Source: Myxococcales bacterium (lineage in GTDB: Bacteria > Myxococcota_A > UBA9042 > GCA-2863065). Taken from it: a DNA stretch of 64,000 bases. How positions within the stretch are numbered: position 1 is the first letter of the stretch; each line of letters begins with the position of its first letter. Shown here piece after piece: positions 17,155 through 26,482 of the stretch. The stretch is taken from positions 1 through 64,000 of the forward strand of contig JADMJS010000157.1 in NCBI GenBank assembly GCA_018780435.1, in the 5' to 3' direction. The position numbers and the translations under genes were made by a program. The notes under the pieces are model-generated. The model saw nothing but the letters and a program-made list of their open reading frames with translations, searched no databases and had not been told where the DNA came from.

Positions 17155-17334
17155 CGAGCCGTAGCCACGCATCTCGCGGAAAATTCAGCTCGAATCGACA
17201 CATCGAGCCTGTCACGGTCTGCTAGGCTGCGCCTATCGCGACCCTACGGCACCTTGACCAGTCAGGTGAAGCCAGGAGCTTAGGCGGCCAGGTGGTGTGA
17301 GGCGCTAACCCAAAAACGTTGAAGGAGCACGTGT

Positions 17335-18126
17335 ATGACTGAAGCATGGCGCGCGGGACTCAGACCCGAAGTCCTCGAACGCTGGGCGACGCTCGTCGCG
17401 GCGGCACGGCAGGCGACACCCGCGTCCCCGCTACCTGCCGGTGTCGACGCTGCGTCCCTGCAGTCGACCGTCATGACGTGCGCGGAGGCCAAGGGCTTCG
17501 TGGCGCTCATGCCCGGCGACGAGCAGGGATCCACGACGGTGGCGGTCGCGACGAAGGCACACCACCTCACGCCGCACTTCGCTGCGATCGGCGTCGGCCG
17601 GGTCGACGGGTGGGCAGCGACCGTGTTGGCGATCGCCGATGCGGAGCCCTTACCGCTACACGCCCCGCCCACCGAGCCCATCATGCCCGCGGGCACGTCG
17701 CAGACCCCGTCGATCAGCCGTGAGGACGCGGCCGCTCTTCAGCGTGCAATCCGGGCGGCCTTCGCGGTGCGTGTCGGCTTCCGACTGCTCGGAGACCCCG
17801 CCGTTGGACTCGCCATCGGCCCCGAAGGAGCAACCCCGCCCCTCGACCCGAGCCAGGGCACCATCTTGCAGAACCCCCAAGGCGCGACCTTCGTCTACCT
17901 TCCGTTTCGAATGTGGAGCGATGTCATCACGGTGACCATGCTCGAGCAGGGCCTCGTCACGGTGCTGCCGTCCGGTGACACCCAGTTCCTGGTGCCCATC
18001 CCTTCTGAGATCCCGGCGTGGTCGCTCATCGAGACCTTGGCCGACGGCGGCCTCCCGAGCGACGTACACACGTTCATTCACCTGATCGTGCGCCTCTTCG
18101 GCCCGAGCGCGTCGCGCCCGAACTAG
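17335..18126 (+). CDS. Hypothetical protein, 263 aa
   Basis: Not recognised. The start is well supported by AAGGAG 8 bases before the ATG at 17335. There is no signal peptide or transmembrane helix. Two similar-sized halves are separated by a Pro/Thr-rich linker (about residues 105-128): an alpha-rich N-terminal part (EVLERWATLVAAARQATP) and a C-terminal part with several beta-type stretches (GATFVYLPFRMWSDVITVTM, GLVTVLPSGDTQFLVPIP). It converges on the giant cysteine-repeat gene with a 16-base gap. Codon use is normal for the region, so it is probably a real cytoplasmic protein of unknown job. Confidence 0.6.
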   Translation: MTEAWRAGLRPEVLERWATLVAAARQATPASPLPAGVDAASLQSTVMTCAEAKGFVALMPGDEQGSTTVAVATKAHHLTPHFAAIGVGRVDGWAATVLAIADAEPLPLHAPPTEPIMPAGTSQTPSISREDAAALQRAIRAAFAVRVGFRLLGDPAVGLAIGPEGATPPLDPSQGTILQNPQGATFVYLPFRMWSDVITVTMLEQGLVTVLPSGDTQFLVPIPSEIPAWSLIETLADGGLPSDVHTFIHLIVRLFGPSASRPN

Positions 18127-18142
18127 CGCAGCGAAAGCAGGG

Positions 18143-21100
18143 CTACGGCGCCGGCGCCGCCTCGATCCAGTGCGCCGGGTTGGCGGGCGTCGGACCGTGC
18201 TTGACCGTCAACGTCAGGGGCGACGCCGAGACCGTGGCCGCGTCGAAGTCGGCGCCGGGCTGCAGCGTGACCGAGTGGGTCCCCGCCGTGCCGATGGTGA
18301 AGTCGAGCGTGATGAAGTTCGGGTTGCCAGTGATGCTGCCGGTGACGCCGACGTAGGCTTGGGTGATGACCGGGCCGGACGACGGGCTGAAGATGACCAT
18401 CTGGTGCTGGTCCGCCGGGCAGCTCCCACCGAGCTGGGCGCAGGTGTTGACCTGGTGACCCGACGACAGCGTCACGCTCTCGTTCGGCGCCTTCACGGAA
18501 CAGGAGGCGCAGCGACCTGACGCGGCGTCACAGATGGGCGCATCGGCCGGGAAGGTCGTGGCGCAGTAGCCCTCCGGCTTGTTCGAGCAGACCGTCGCCG
18601 GGTTGTTCGGGAGCGGGTTACAGGCATAGACGCCGTTGAAGGTCGCGCCCGCGGGGAGCGCAAGCGTGAGATTCGCCGCCGCCGGCGCCGAGCCCGCCTG
18701 AGCGCTGCGTGCCATGGCGAGCGTGCAACGCACGTTCTCGCCGGCCGACCCCGTGATCTCGCACAGGATCGGCGTGCACGCGTTGTCGACGCAGCGCGAG
18801 CCACTCTTGCACTGGCCGTCCACGACGCACAGCGCCGGACAGGCATTGACGGTCTGGTCGAGCGCGCCCGTGCAGGCGACGTCGAGGTAGTCGCCACAGA
18901 GCCGGGTCTGGCCCGCGCCACACGCCGAGTCGTCCGGGACGACCTCCGACCCGCAGACCGAGTTCGTACACACCGCCTCGAGCCGCTCGCCGCTACAGGT
19001 GCCGGCGTCGGTGCAGGACGCCGAGGTCGTATACGCGGCCGGGCAGTCGAGCGCCGTCGCGCAGCAATCGCCGCCCGAGCAGCAGCGACCGCCGCCGCAG
19101 TAGCCGCTCAGGCAGTCGCCTCCGACCGTACACGCGCCGCCATCGGCGACGCCCTGAACGCACTGGCCGGCCTGGCAGAGGAAGCCCTGGCCACAATTCG
19201 CGCTCGTGGTGCAGGGGTCGCCCGCACCGCCACTCGTCGAGCAGACGCTCGCGAGGCAGACGAGGCCGTCCTGGCACTCGGACGACAGCGTGCACCCCGA
19301 TCCCGCAGGCCCATCCACGGCACACGCACCCGCGGAGCAGTGGTACGCGACATCGCAGTCCGAATCAGTGGCGCATGGGGCGCCTGTCCCCCCCGCCGGG
19401 TTGCACACGCCGAGCGCGCAGACGAGGTCCGGTGTACACATCGCGTCACTCGTACAGCCGTCGCCGATGCCAACGTCCGCCGCGCAAACGCCCGCCGCGC
19501 AGTGGAACGCCGGACCGCAGTCCGAGTCGGCCGTACAGGCCTCCCCACCTCCCAGCGGTTCACGACACTGGCCCGACGAACACGTGAGCCCGTCTGCACA
19601 TTCGCTCGTTGACGCACAGCCGCCGCCGAGTCCGACGTCGGTCGTACATACGCCCGAGGCACAGTGGAAGCCCGCCGCGCAGTCGGTATCGACCGTACAG
19701 GCGCCACCGCCGCCCAGCTCTTCCGAACAGACACCGGCGATGCAGGTATACCCGGCGACACAATCCGACGGCGCCGTACACGCAGCGCCGGGCCCGAGGT
19801 CGGGCACACATTGGCCTGTCGGCTCGTCGCAATGTAGTCCGGCGCCGCAGCCGCCGTCGGTCACACACGGATCCCCCGCGCCGCCTGCTTCGACACAGGT
19901 CCCCTGGCCGCACACGAGGGGTGCCGCGCAGTCCGTATCGACGTCACAGCCGGCCCCGGCCCCACCATCGGCGACGCACGTCTCGAGCGCCTCGTTGCAG
20001 TGGAAGCCAGGACCGCAGTCGACGTCCTGAACGCATCCGGTCGTGATGACGGGCGCACAGAGGCCGGCCTGGCAGATGAGCCCGTCGCCGCAGTCCGAGT
20101 CGGTCGAGCAGGTCCCGCCGATCGGCTGATCGGCCGCACAGAAGCCGAGCCCCTCGTCGCAGTGGAAGCCGGCCGCGCAGTCGGTGTCGGACACACAGGT
20201 GGCGCCGCCGCCGCCCGCCGGGGCGCAGGCGCCCGAGTCGCAGATCGAGCCGGCGACGCAGTCGCCATCGACGACGCAAGGCCCGCCATTGCCGACATCG
20301 GCCGCACAGGTTCCGGTCGCGACAGCGCAATGGTAACCAATGGCGCACTCGGCGTCGGACGTGCACGCGTCGCCACCACCGCCCTGCACGGTGCAGACTC
20401 CCGCGAGGCAGGTGTAGTCGGCGATGCAGTCGGAGTCCTGGCCGCAGGCCCCACCGCCGGGGACGTCGACGGCGCATTGACCCGTAGTCTCGTTGCAGTG
20501 GCGATCGGACGGGCAATCGAGGTCCGACGTACAGGTGGCGCCCGGATCCGTACAGAGGCCCGCGTCACAGACCTGGCCGATGAGGCAGTCCGATACCGCC
20601 GTGCAGGGACCACCCGGGAGGATCGCGGTACACTGGCCGATCAGCTCGTCGCAGCGGTATCCGGCGGCGCAGTCGGCGTCGACGACACAGGCATCGCCGC
20701 CGCCGCCCGCTTCGCCGCAGACGCCCGCCGTGCAGATGAGGGTGTCGGCGCAGTCGCCATCGACGGTGCAGGCCCCGCCGATCGGCGAGTCGGGCGCACA
20801 CGTGCCCGTCGCTTCGACGCAATGAAGGCCGACGCCGCAGTCGGCATCGACCACACAGGCGTCACCGAGGCCACCCGCTTCGGTGCAGACACCGGCTTGG
20901 CAGGCGAAGCCGGAGACACAGTCCGAGTCCTCAGCGCACGCACCGCCCCCGGGTACGTCGACGGCGCAGGTCCCGGCCGCGCAGTGGTAGGCCTCGGCGC
21001 AATCGCTGTCGAGCGTACACGCATCGCCGCCCGTGCCCGACGGCTGGCAGGTTCCGCCGAGGCAGGAGAGCCCACTCGCACAATCGGTGTCGACCACACA

Positions 21101-24100
21101 CGCGCCACCACCGCCGATGTCGGCCGCGCAGGAACCGGTCGCTTCGTTGCAGTGGTAGCCGGAGGCGCAATCGCCATCGGTGGTGCAGGCGTCGCCCGAA
21201 CCACCCGCCGCGGTGCAGGTGCCAGCCTGGCAAACGTAACCTTGGGTGCAGTCCGAGTCGACCGCGCAGAGCCCACCCGCCGGGACATCTGACGCACAGA
21301 CCCCGAGCGCTTCGTCACAGTGCGACGCCGCGACGCAGTCGGCGTCGGTCGTGCAAGCATCGCCGGCGCCGCCGAGAGTGGTGCAGACCCCGGCCTGACA
21401 GGAGAAGCCCGCCTGACAGTCGCTGTCGACGCTGCAAGCGCCCCCGCTGGGGACGTCCACGACGCAAGTCCCGCCCGCTTCATCGCAATGGAAGCCCGGT
21501 CCGCAGGCCGCGTCGACGGTGCACGGATCGCCAACGCCGCCTTCGGGGACACAGGCGCCATCGCGACACCAGAGCCCCGACGCGCAGTCGGACCCGGTAC
21601 TGCAAGTCCCCCCGGAGGGGACGTCGGCAGTACACTGACCGGTGGTCTCATTGCAGTGGTAGCCAGTGGCGCAATCCGTATCGACCGTACACGCGTCGCC
21701 GCTCCCGCCGGCCACGTCGCACGTTCCAGAGATACACGCGAGCTCGGTCGTACATTGTGCGTCGCTGGTGCACGGCACTCCGGGGCCTCCCTGGGCAGCG
21801 CACACGCCGGTCGCCGAGCAGTAGTACCCCACGGCGCAGTCAGCATCGATGGTACAACTGTCTCCGACGCCACCGGCGGCTTGGCAGGTCCCCGCGGAGC
21901 AGATGAGCGCCTCGGCGCAGTCACCATCGACGCTGCAAGCACCGCCTGTGCCGATGTCGGCCGCGCATTGGCCCGTCGTCAAGTTGCAGTGGTAGCCCAC
22001 CTGGCACTCATCATCGAGACTGCAAGCCGAACCCGTCCCTCCACCCGCCGAGCAGGTGCCCCCAACACACACGAGGAGCGCGCCACAGTCGCTGGACTCG
22101 ACGCAGCTCCCTCCTGTCCCGACATCGACGGCGCAGGTGCCGGTCACTTCATTGCAGTGGGTTCCAGCCGCGCAGTCGCCGTCGCCAACACACGCGCCGC
22201 CGACGCCCGACGGGTTCACGCAGACCCCGGCATTACAGATGAGGGGGGTGCCGCAGTCGGAGTCTTGGCCGCATGCAGCGCCCGGTCCGAAGTCCGCGAC
22301 GCAGACGCCCGCGCCTTCATCGCAGTGATAGCCGGTGCCACAATCGCCATCGAGGGTACACGCGTCGCCCGGGCCACCGGCCGGGGCGCAGACGCCACCG
22401 ATGCAGGTGAGCCCCGCGCCGCAGTCCGAGTCCGCGATGCAACCCGTGCCCGCGCCACCGTCGAGGACGCAGAGGCCCGACTGCTCGTTGCAGTGGAGGC
22501 CGTCGGCGCACTGCGTGTCGACGAGACAGCTCCCACCTTCACCGAGGCGCGGCGTGCAGCCCGTGGCTCCGCAGTAGAAGTCCGAAGCGCACTCCGTGTC
22601 GGACAAACACGCCGCACCCGCGCCGCCGTCGGCTTCGCACGTCCCCGTTTGGAAGTCGCAGTGATAGGCCGCGGCGCAATCGACGTCGGTCGTACAGGCA
22701 TCACCGGTGCCACCACCGGCCTGGCACGTCCCCGCCGTGCAGACGAGCGTTCCGGCACAATCGGCGGAGGTATCGCAAACGCCACCGGGGCCCGAGTCGC
22801 CGACGCAGGTCCCGGTCGGTTCGTCGCAGTGGTATTCCGCGGCACAGTCGCCGTCCAACACGCACGGCGAGCCGGTCGTGCCACCAACGCCGCACGCGCC
22901 AGCGTTGCAGACGAGCCCGGCTTCGCACTGCTCGGGCCGATCACACGCGGCGCCGGTCCCACCGTCGGCCGTGCAGGCGCCGGACGCGCAGTAGAACGTG
23001 CTGGCGCAATCACCATCGGTCACGCACGGACTGCCGGCCGTCCCGGCGGGCGCACACAGCCCCGAGGAGCAGATGGAGCCCGCGACGCAGTCGGCGTCGA
23101 CGGTGCACCCCCCTCCGTTCGGGACGTCCGTCACGCAGGTCCCGTTCGTCTCGTCGCAGTGAAGTGCCGCCCCACAGTCCGCGTCCTCGACGCACGCGGC
23201 GCCGGTGCCGCCCGGGGTCGCACAAACGGCGCTCGCGCACACGAGCCCGGTCGCGCAGTCGGCGTCGATGCCGCAAGCATCGCCAGCGTTGCCATCGGGC
23301 TCGCACCCGCCCGTCGCCTCGACGCAGTGTTGATCGGCGGCGCATTGGTCGTCGGTCGTACAGCCACCGGTACAGAGCCCTGCCGTGCAGGTGAGCCCGT
23401 CGGCGCATTGAAGCGTCTCGGCGCAAGCCGAGCCAGCGCCGAGGTCCGGCGCACACTGGCCCGAGGTGCAGTGATAGCCGGCCGCGCATTGGTCCTGGGT
23501 CGTACACGCGTCGCCGGTTCCGCCAGCGTCTGTGCAGGTGCTGGCCACACACGCAAGGCCCGCCGCACAATCCGACGAGGTGGTACAGCCACCCCCTGGA
23601 CCGACGTCGGCCGTACACTCACCCTGAGCTTCGTCGCAATGATACCCGGCCGCGCAGGCGCCATCCGTCGTGCACGGATCGCCGCCCGCGCCCGGAACGA
23701 CGCACGTGCCATTGGCGCAGGAGAGGCCGTCCTGACAGTCGACCGTCGTCACGCAAGCGCCGCCGGGTCCGCTGACCGGGACGCAGGTGGTCGTGCCCGG
23801 GTCGCAGCGGAGCCCTGGTGCACAATCCGCCGTGATCGCACACGCGTCGCCCGAACCACTCGGGAGCTGACAGGTGCCGGCGAGACAGGTCAGCGTGCCG
23901 CCACAGTCGCTCGCCGACACGCATCCGTCTCCGGGTCCACCGTCAGCGGCGCAGGCGCCCGTCGTCTCGTTGCAGTGATAACCGGACGCACAATCGCCAT
24001 CGACGACGCAGGCGTCGCCGCCCGTCCCAGCCGGGACGCACGTGCCCGCCGTGCAGACGAGGCTGCTCGCGCAGTCCGAATCGACGGCGCAGCCGGCGCC

Positions 24101-26482
24101 GGTGCCGCCATCGGCCTGACATGTCCCTCCCGCTTCGTCGCAGTGGTAACCGGACGCGCAGTCGGCGTCGATGACGCACGCATCGCCGGCCCCGCCGGCC
24201 TGCACACACACGCCGGCCTCACAGATGAGCGTGGACGCACAATCCGAGTCCACCGAGCAGGCCTCGCCGGCCCCCGCGTCGGCGACACAGGTGTTGCCAG
24301 GGCCACAGTGATACGCCGCCGCACACTCCGCGTCGGTCGTGCAGGCGTCGCCTCCCGTGCCGAGGACCGTACATACGCCAGCCAGACATCCGAGCCCGTC
24401 AGCGCAATCACCATCGACGACGCACGCGCCGCCGGCCGGTTGGTCGGCGACACAGGTGGTCGTGCCTTCGTCGCAGTGGAGGCCGTCACCACAATCGGTG
24501 TCGACGTTGCAGTCACCACCGGAGCCCGAGACGGGGGCGCAGACACCCGCGCTGCACGTGAGGCCCGCGCCGCAATCGCTCGGCACGACGCAGGCGGCGC
24601 CGGTGGTCCCGTCGGGGACGCACGAGCCCGCCGCTTCGTCGCAATGAAGCTCGGCGGCGCAGTCGGTGTCGACCGTGCAGCTCCCGCCTGTCCCCGACGC
24701 GGGGGCGCAGAGGCCGGAGATACACGCGAGGTCGCTCTGACATTCGGACGCGTCGGTACAGCCGGCGCCGACGCCGCCATCCGGCGTACACTGTCCAGCG
24801 CCTTCGTCGCAGAACTCGGACGCGGCACACTCCGAGTCGAGCGCGCAGCCCCCGCCCGCCGGCAAGGCGCATTGCCCGGCTTGGCACGTCAGCTCCTCGG
24901 CACATTGGGCGGTCGTCGTACACGCCGAACCCGGGAGCCCGTCGGCGACACACTCGCCCGTGACCGGGCTGCAGTAGTAGGCCGCCGCACAGTCGGCGTC
25001 GGTCGCACACGGCGACGTCGTCGTGCCGGCGTCCTGGCAGGTGCCGCTGGTGCAGACGAGGACACCGGCACAGTCGCCGTCGCGGGTGCACGCCCCGCCC
25101 GAGGTGACATCGGCGGCACAGGTCCCGCTTCCGAAGTCGCAATGGAATGCGGTGGCGCAGTCGCCGTCCGCCGTGCAGGCGGTCCCGCCGGTGCCGGGCT
25201 CCGCGCACACCCCGGCGTCGCAGACGAGGCCGACCGTGCAGTCGGTGTCGACGCCGCAGGGGCCGCCACTCACGACGTCGGCGACGCACAGGCCGGAGAC
25301 CTCGTTGCAGTGAAGCCCATCGGCGCAGTCGGCGTCTTCCACGCAGCTCCCGCCCGATCCGACTTGGGGCGCACAGACGCCCGCGATGCAGGTCAGGCCG
25401 GCGCCGCAGTCCGAGTCCGCGGAACAGGTGCTGCCGGTCGAGCCGTCGGCAATACAGGTCCCGGTCGTTTCGTTACAATGGAAGCCATTGGCACAATCGT
25501 TGTCGACGCCACAGCCGGTGCCGGTACCACCGCCGATCTCACAGGTTGCGACAGCACAAACCTGCCCGATGGGGCAATCGGTCTTCACGGCGCAGCAGGT
25601 GGCGGTGACATCGGGATCGGCGGCGTCGACGAGGCCATCGCAGTCGTTGTCGAGGAGATCGCAGGACGCCTCGGCAAGCTCGTAGGTCGTGAGCACAGCA
25701 GCGTAATCGGCCGGCGTGCAGGCGCTCCACGCGCCCCCGAGACAGAGGCTGGCGCGTTTGTTCGCGTCGCCGCAAACGCCGACTGTGTTCTCGCACGGGA
25801 CGACGTCGTCCGTGGTCAGCGACGGGTCGTCGCGGTCGACCAGCAGATCACAGGTGTCGTCGATGCCGTTGCACATCTCAAGCGCGAGGTGAGAGCGAGT
25901 GGGATCGAGATCCTGGCAGTCGTCCGCGTCCGGATCGCCGTCGCCATCGGAGTCCCGATCGCAGAAGTTGAGGCGCCCGTCCCCGTCGACGTCGGGCGAG
26001 TTCGGGCCCGATATCTGGCCGAGCAGCATCTGGATCATGAACTGGAAGTCGACGTTCGAGATGTCGTCGTCACAGTTCAAGTCGGCGTTCCGGCGCTGCG
26101 TCGTGCCGAGACAGGTCGCGGAGACCTCGGTGTCGCTTGCGCACGTGACCGCGGGGTCTTCTCCGATGGTCACCGTGTCGGCGAGGCAGTCGGGCACGCA
26201 TATCTTGAAGCCGGCATAGGCGCGCTGGCAGACGCCTTCCGGGCAATCTCCATCGACCGAACAGGCGTCCCCGGTGACGGGCTCCTGCAGCGTCCAGAGC
26301 TCGTGGGTGAGGACGAGGCACTGGAGGTCCGCTGACGTCACCCGGTCATCACCGGTGAGGTCGCCGGCAGGGGCCGTCGTGATGGGGACCGCCCACGCCG
26401 CGATAGGCGATGCGAGCAGAATAGCGACGGCGGCAGCGGTGAGGCGGGCTGATCCGCCGAGTCGATGGAGAATCGAGTTCAT
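18143..26482 (-). CDS. Giant exported protein: split dockerin-like N-terminus, about 78 Cys-rich repeats, cohesin-like C-terminus
   Basis: About 2,779 residues. The ATG at 26482 follows GGAGGTG by 5 bases and overlaps the previous stop (TGATG); GTG at 26485 is an alternative. A signal peptide ends near residue 31 (IAAWA before VPITTAP). Then come an EF-hand/dockerin-type loop (GDLTGDDRVTSADLQCL, about 40-57), an 80-residue Cys-containing insert, a second loop (ADLNCDDDISNVDFQFMI, about 133-150), TSP3-like Asp repeats (DVDGDGRLNFCDRDSDGDG) and two MopE-like motifs (CNGIDDTCDLLVD, CDLLDNDCDGLVD). About 78 four-Cys units follow (about 298-2450), alternating 29 and 27 residues and resembling Dickkopf-N modules. 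The last roughly 205 residues (from CEITGSAGENVRC) resemble the cohesin-like modules of the two upstream lipoproteins. Probably a Ca2+-binding, disulfide-bonded surface fibre; domain names are by pattern. Confidence 0.8.
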   Translation of the reverse strand: MNSILHRLGGSARLTAAAVAILLASPIAAWAVPITTAPAGDLTGDDRVTSADLQCLVLTHELWTLQEPVTGDACSVDGDCPEGVCQRAYAGFKICVPDCLADTVTIGEDPAVTCASDTEVSATCLGTTQRRNADLNCDDDISNVDFQFMIQMLLGQISGPNSPDVDGDGRLNFCDRDSDGDGDPDADDCQDLDPTRSHLALEMCNGIDDTCDLLVDRDDPSLTTDDVVPCENTVGVCGDANKRASLCLGGAWSACTPADYAAVLTTYELAEASCDLLDNDCDGLVDAADPDVTATCCAVKTDCPIGQVCAVATCEIGGGTGTGCGVDNDCANGFHCNETTGTCIADGSTGSTCSADSDCGAGLTCIAGVCAPQVGSGGSCVEDADCADGLHCNEVSGLCVADVVSGGPCGVDTDCTVGLVCDAGVCAEPGTGGTACTADGDCATAFHCDFGSGTCAADVTSGGACTRDGDCAGVLVCTSGTCQDAGTTTSPCATDADCAAAYYCSPVTGECVADGLPGSACTTTAQCAEELTCQAGQCALPAGGGCALDSECAASEFCDEGAGQCTPDGGVGAGCTDASECQSDLACISGLCAPASGTGGSCTVDTDCAAELHCDEAAGSCVPDGTTGAACVVPSDCGAGLTCSAGVCAPVSGSGGDCNVDTDCGDGLHCDEGTTTCVADQPAGGACVVDGDCADGLGCLAGVCTVLGTGGDACTTDAECAAAYHCGPGNTCVADAGAGEACSVDSDCASTLICEAGVCVQAGGAGDACVIDADCASGYHCDEAGGTCQADGGTGAGCAVDSDCASSLVCTAGTCVPAGTGGDACVVDGDCASGYHCNETTGACAADGGPGDGCVSASDCGGTLTCLAGTCQLPSGSGDACAITADCAPGLRCDPGTTTCVPVSGPGGACVTTVDCQDGLSCANGTCVVPGAGGDPCTTDGACAAGYHCDEAQGECTADVGPGGGCTTSSDCAAGLACVASTCTDAGGTGDACTTQDQCAAGYHCTSGQCAPDLGAGSACAETLQCADGLTCTAGLCTGGCTTDDQCAADQHCVEATGGCEPDGNAGDACGIDADCATGLVCASAVCATPGGTGAACVEDADCGAALHCDETNGTCVTDVPNGGGCTVDADCVAGSICSSGLCAPAGTAGSPCVTDGDCASTFYCASGACTADGGTGAACDRPEQCEAGLVCNAGACGVGGTTGSPCVLDGDCAAEYHCDEPTGTCVGDSGPGGVCDTSADCAGTLVCTAGTCQAGGGTGDACTTDVDCAAAYHCDFQTGTCEADGGAGAACLSDTECASDFYCGATGCTPRLGEGGSCLVDTQCADGLHCNEQSGLCVLDGGAGTGCIADSDCGAGLTCIGGVCAPAGGPGDACTLDGDCGTGYHCDEGAGVCVADFGPGAACGQDSDCGTPLICNAGVCVNPSGVGGACVGDGDCAAGTHCNEVTGTCAVDVGTGGSCVESSDCGALLVCVGGTCSAGGGTGSACSLDDECQVGYHCNLTTGQCAADIGTGGACSVDGDCAEALICSAGTCQAAGGVGDSCTIDADCAVGYYCSATGVCAAQGGPGVPCTSDAQCTTELACISGTCDVAGGSGDACTVDTDCATGYHCNETTGQCTADVPSGGTCSTGSDCASGLWCRDGACVPEGGVGDPCTVDAACGPGFHCDEAGGTCVVDVPSGGACSVDSDCQAGFSCQAGVCTTLGGAGDACTTDADCVAASHCDEALGVCASDVPAGGLCAVDSDCTQGYVCQAGTCTAAGGSGDACTTDGDCASGYHCNEATGSCAADIGGGGACVVDTDCASGLSCLGGTCQPSGTGGDACTLDSDCAEAYHCAAGTCAVDVPGGGACAEDSDCVSGFACQAGVCTEAGGLGDACVVDADCGVGLHCVEATGTCAPDSPIGGACTVDGDCADTLICTAGVCGEAGGGGDACVVDADCAAGYRCDELIGQCTAILPGGPCTAVSDCLIGQVCDAGLCTDPGATCTSDLDCPSDRHCNETTGQCAVDVPGGGACGQDSDCIADYTCLAGVCTVQGGGGDACTSDAECAIGYHCAVATGTCAADVGNGGPCVVDGDCVAGSICDSGACAPAGGGGATCVSDTDCAAGFHCDEGLGFCAADQPIGGTCSTDSDCGDGLICQAGLCAPVITTGCVQDVDCGPGFHCNEALETCVADGGAGAGCDVDTDCAAPLVCGQGTCVEAGGAGDPCVTDGGCGAGLHCDEPTGQCVPDLGPGAACTAPSDCVAGYTCIAGVCSEELGGGGACTVDTDCAAGFHCASGVCTTDVGLGGGCASTSECADGLTCSSGQCREPLGGGEACTADSDCGPAFHCAAGVCAADVGIGDGCTSDAMCTPDLVCALGVCNPAGGTGAPCATDSDCDVAYHCSAGACAVDGPAGSGCTLSSECQDGLVCLASVCSTSGGAGDPCTTSANCGQGFLCQAGQCVQGVADGGACTVGGDCLSGYCGGGRCCSGGDCCATALDCPAAYTTSASCTDAGTCSGERLEAVCTNSVCGSEVVPDDSACGAGQTRLCGDYLDVACTGALDQTVNACPALCVVDGQCKSGSRCVDNACTPILCEITGSAGENVRCTLAMARSAQAGSAPAAANLTLALPAGATFNGVYACNPLPNNPATVCSNKPEGYCATTFPADAPICDAASGRCASCSVKAPNESVTLSSGHQVNTCAQLGGSCPADQHQMVIFSPSSGPVITQAYVGVTGSITGNPNFITLDFTIGTAGTHSVTLQPGADFDAATVSASPLTLTVKHGPTPANPAHWIEAAPAP
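19140..25595 (-). repeat. In-gene array of about 39 dimeric 168-base repeats (78 four-cysteine units)
   Basis: Hand-counting the translation gives about 78 consecutive units. One type is 29 residues with cysteines at 1, 7, 13 and 20 (CVIDADCASGYHCDEAGGTC plus a Gly-rich linker). The other is 27 residues with cysteines at 1, 7, 13 and 18 (CAVDSDCASSLVCTAGTC plus a linker often ending GDA). They alternate for most of the array, giving a 56-residue, 168-base super-repeat; near the C-terminal end both types become 27 residues. Copies are well diverged at the DNA level, so the array is not a recent expansion. Confidence 0.85.

Noticed and set aside
19140-25595. Regular repeats that might suggest a CRISPR array
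   Set aside because: The period is 168 bases, copies are diverged, in frame and protein-coding; there are no identical short repeats with unique spacers, and no cas genes.
21320-26335. A 1,671-codon open frame on the + strand
   Set aside because: It is antisense to the cysteine-repeat array; the repeat and high GC keep stops out. The translation is low-complexity Ala/Arg/Gly/Thr with no family motifs, while the minus frame has a signal peptide and ordered modules.
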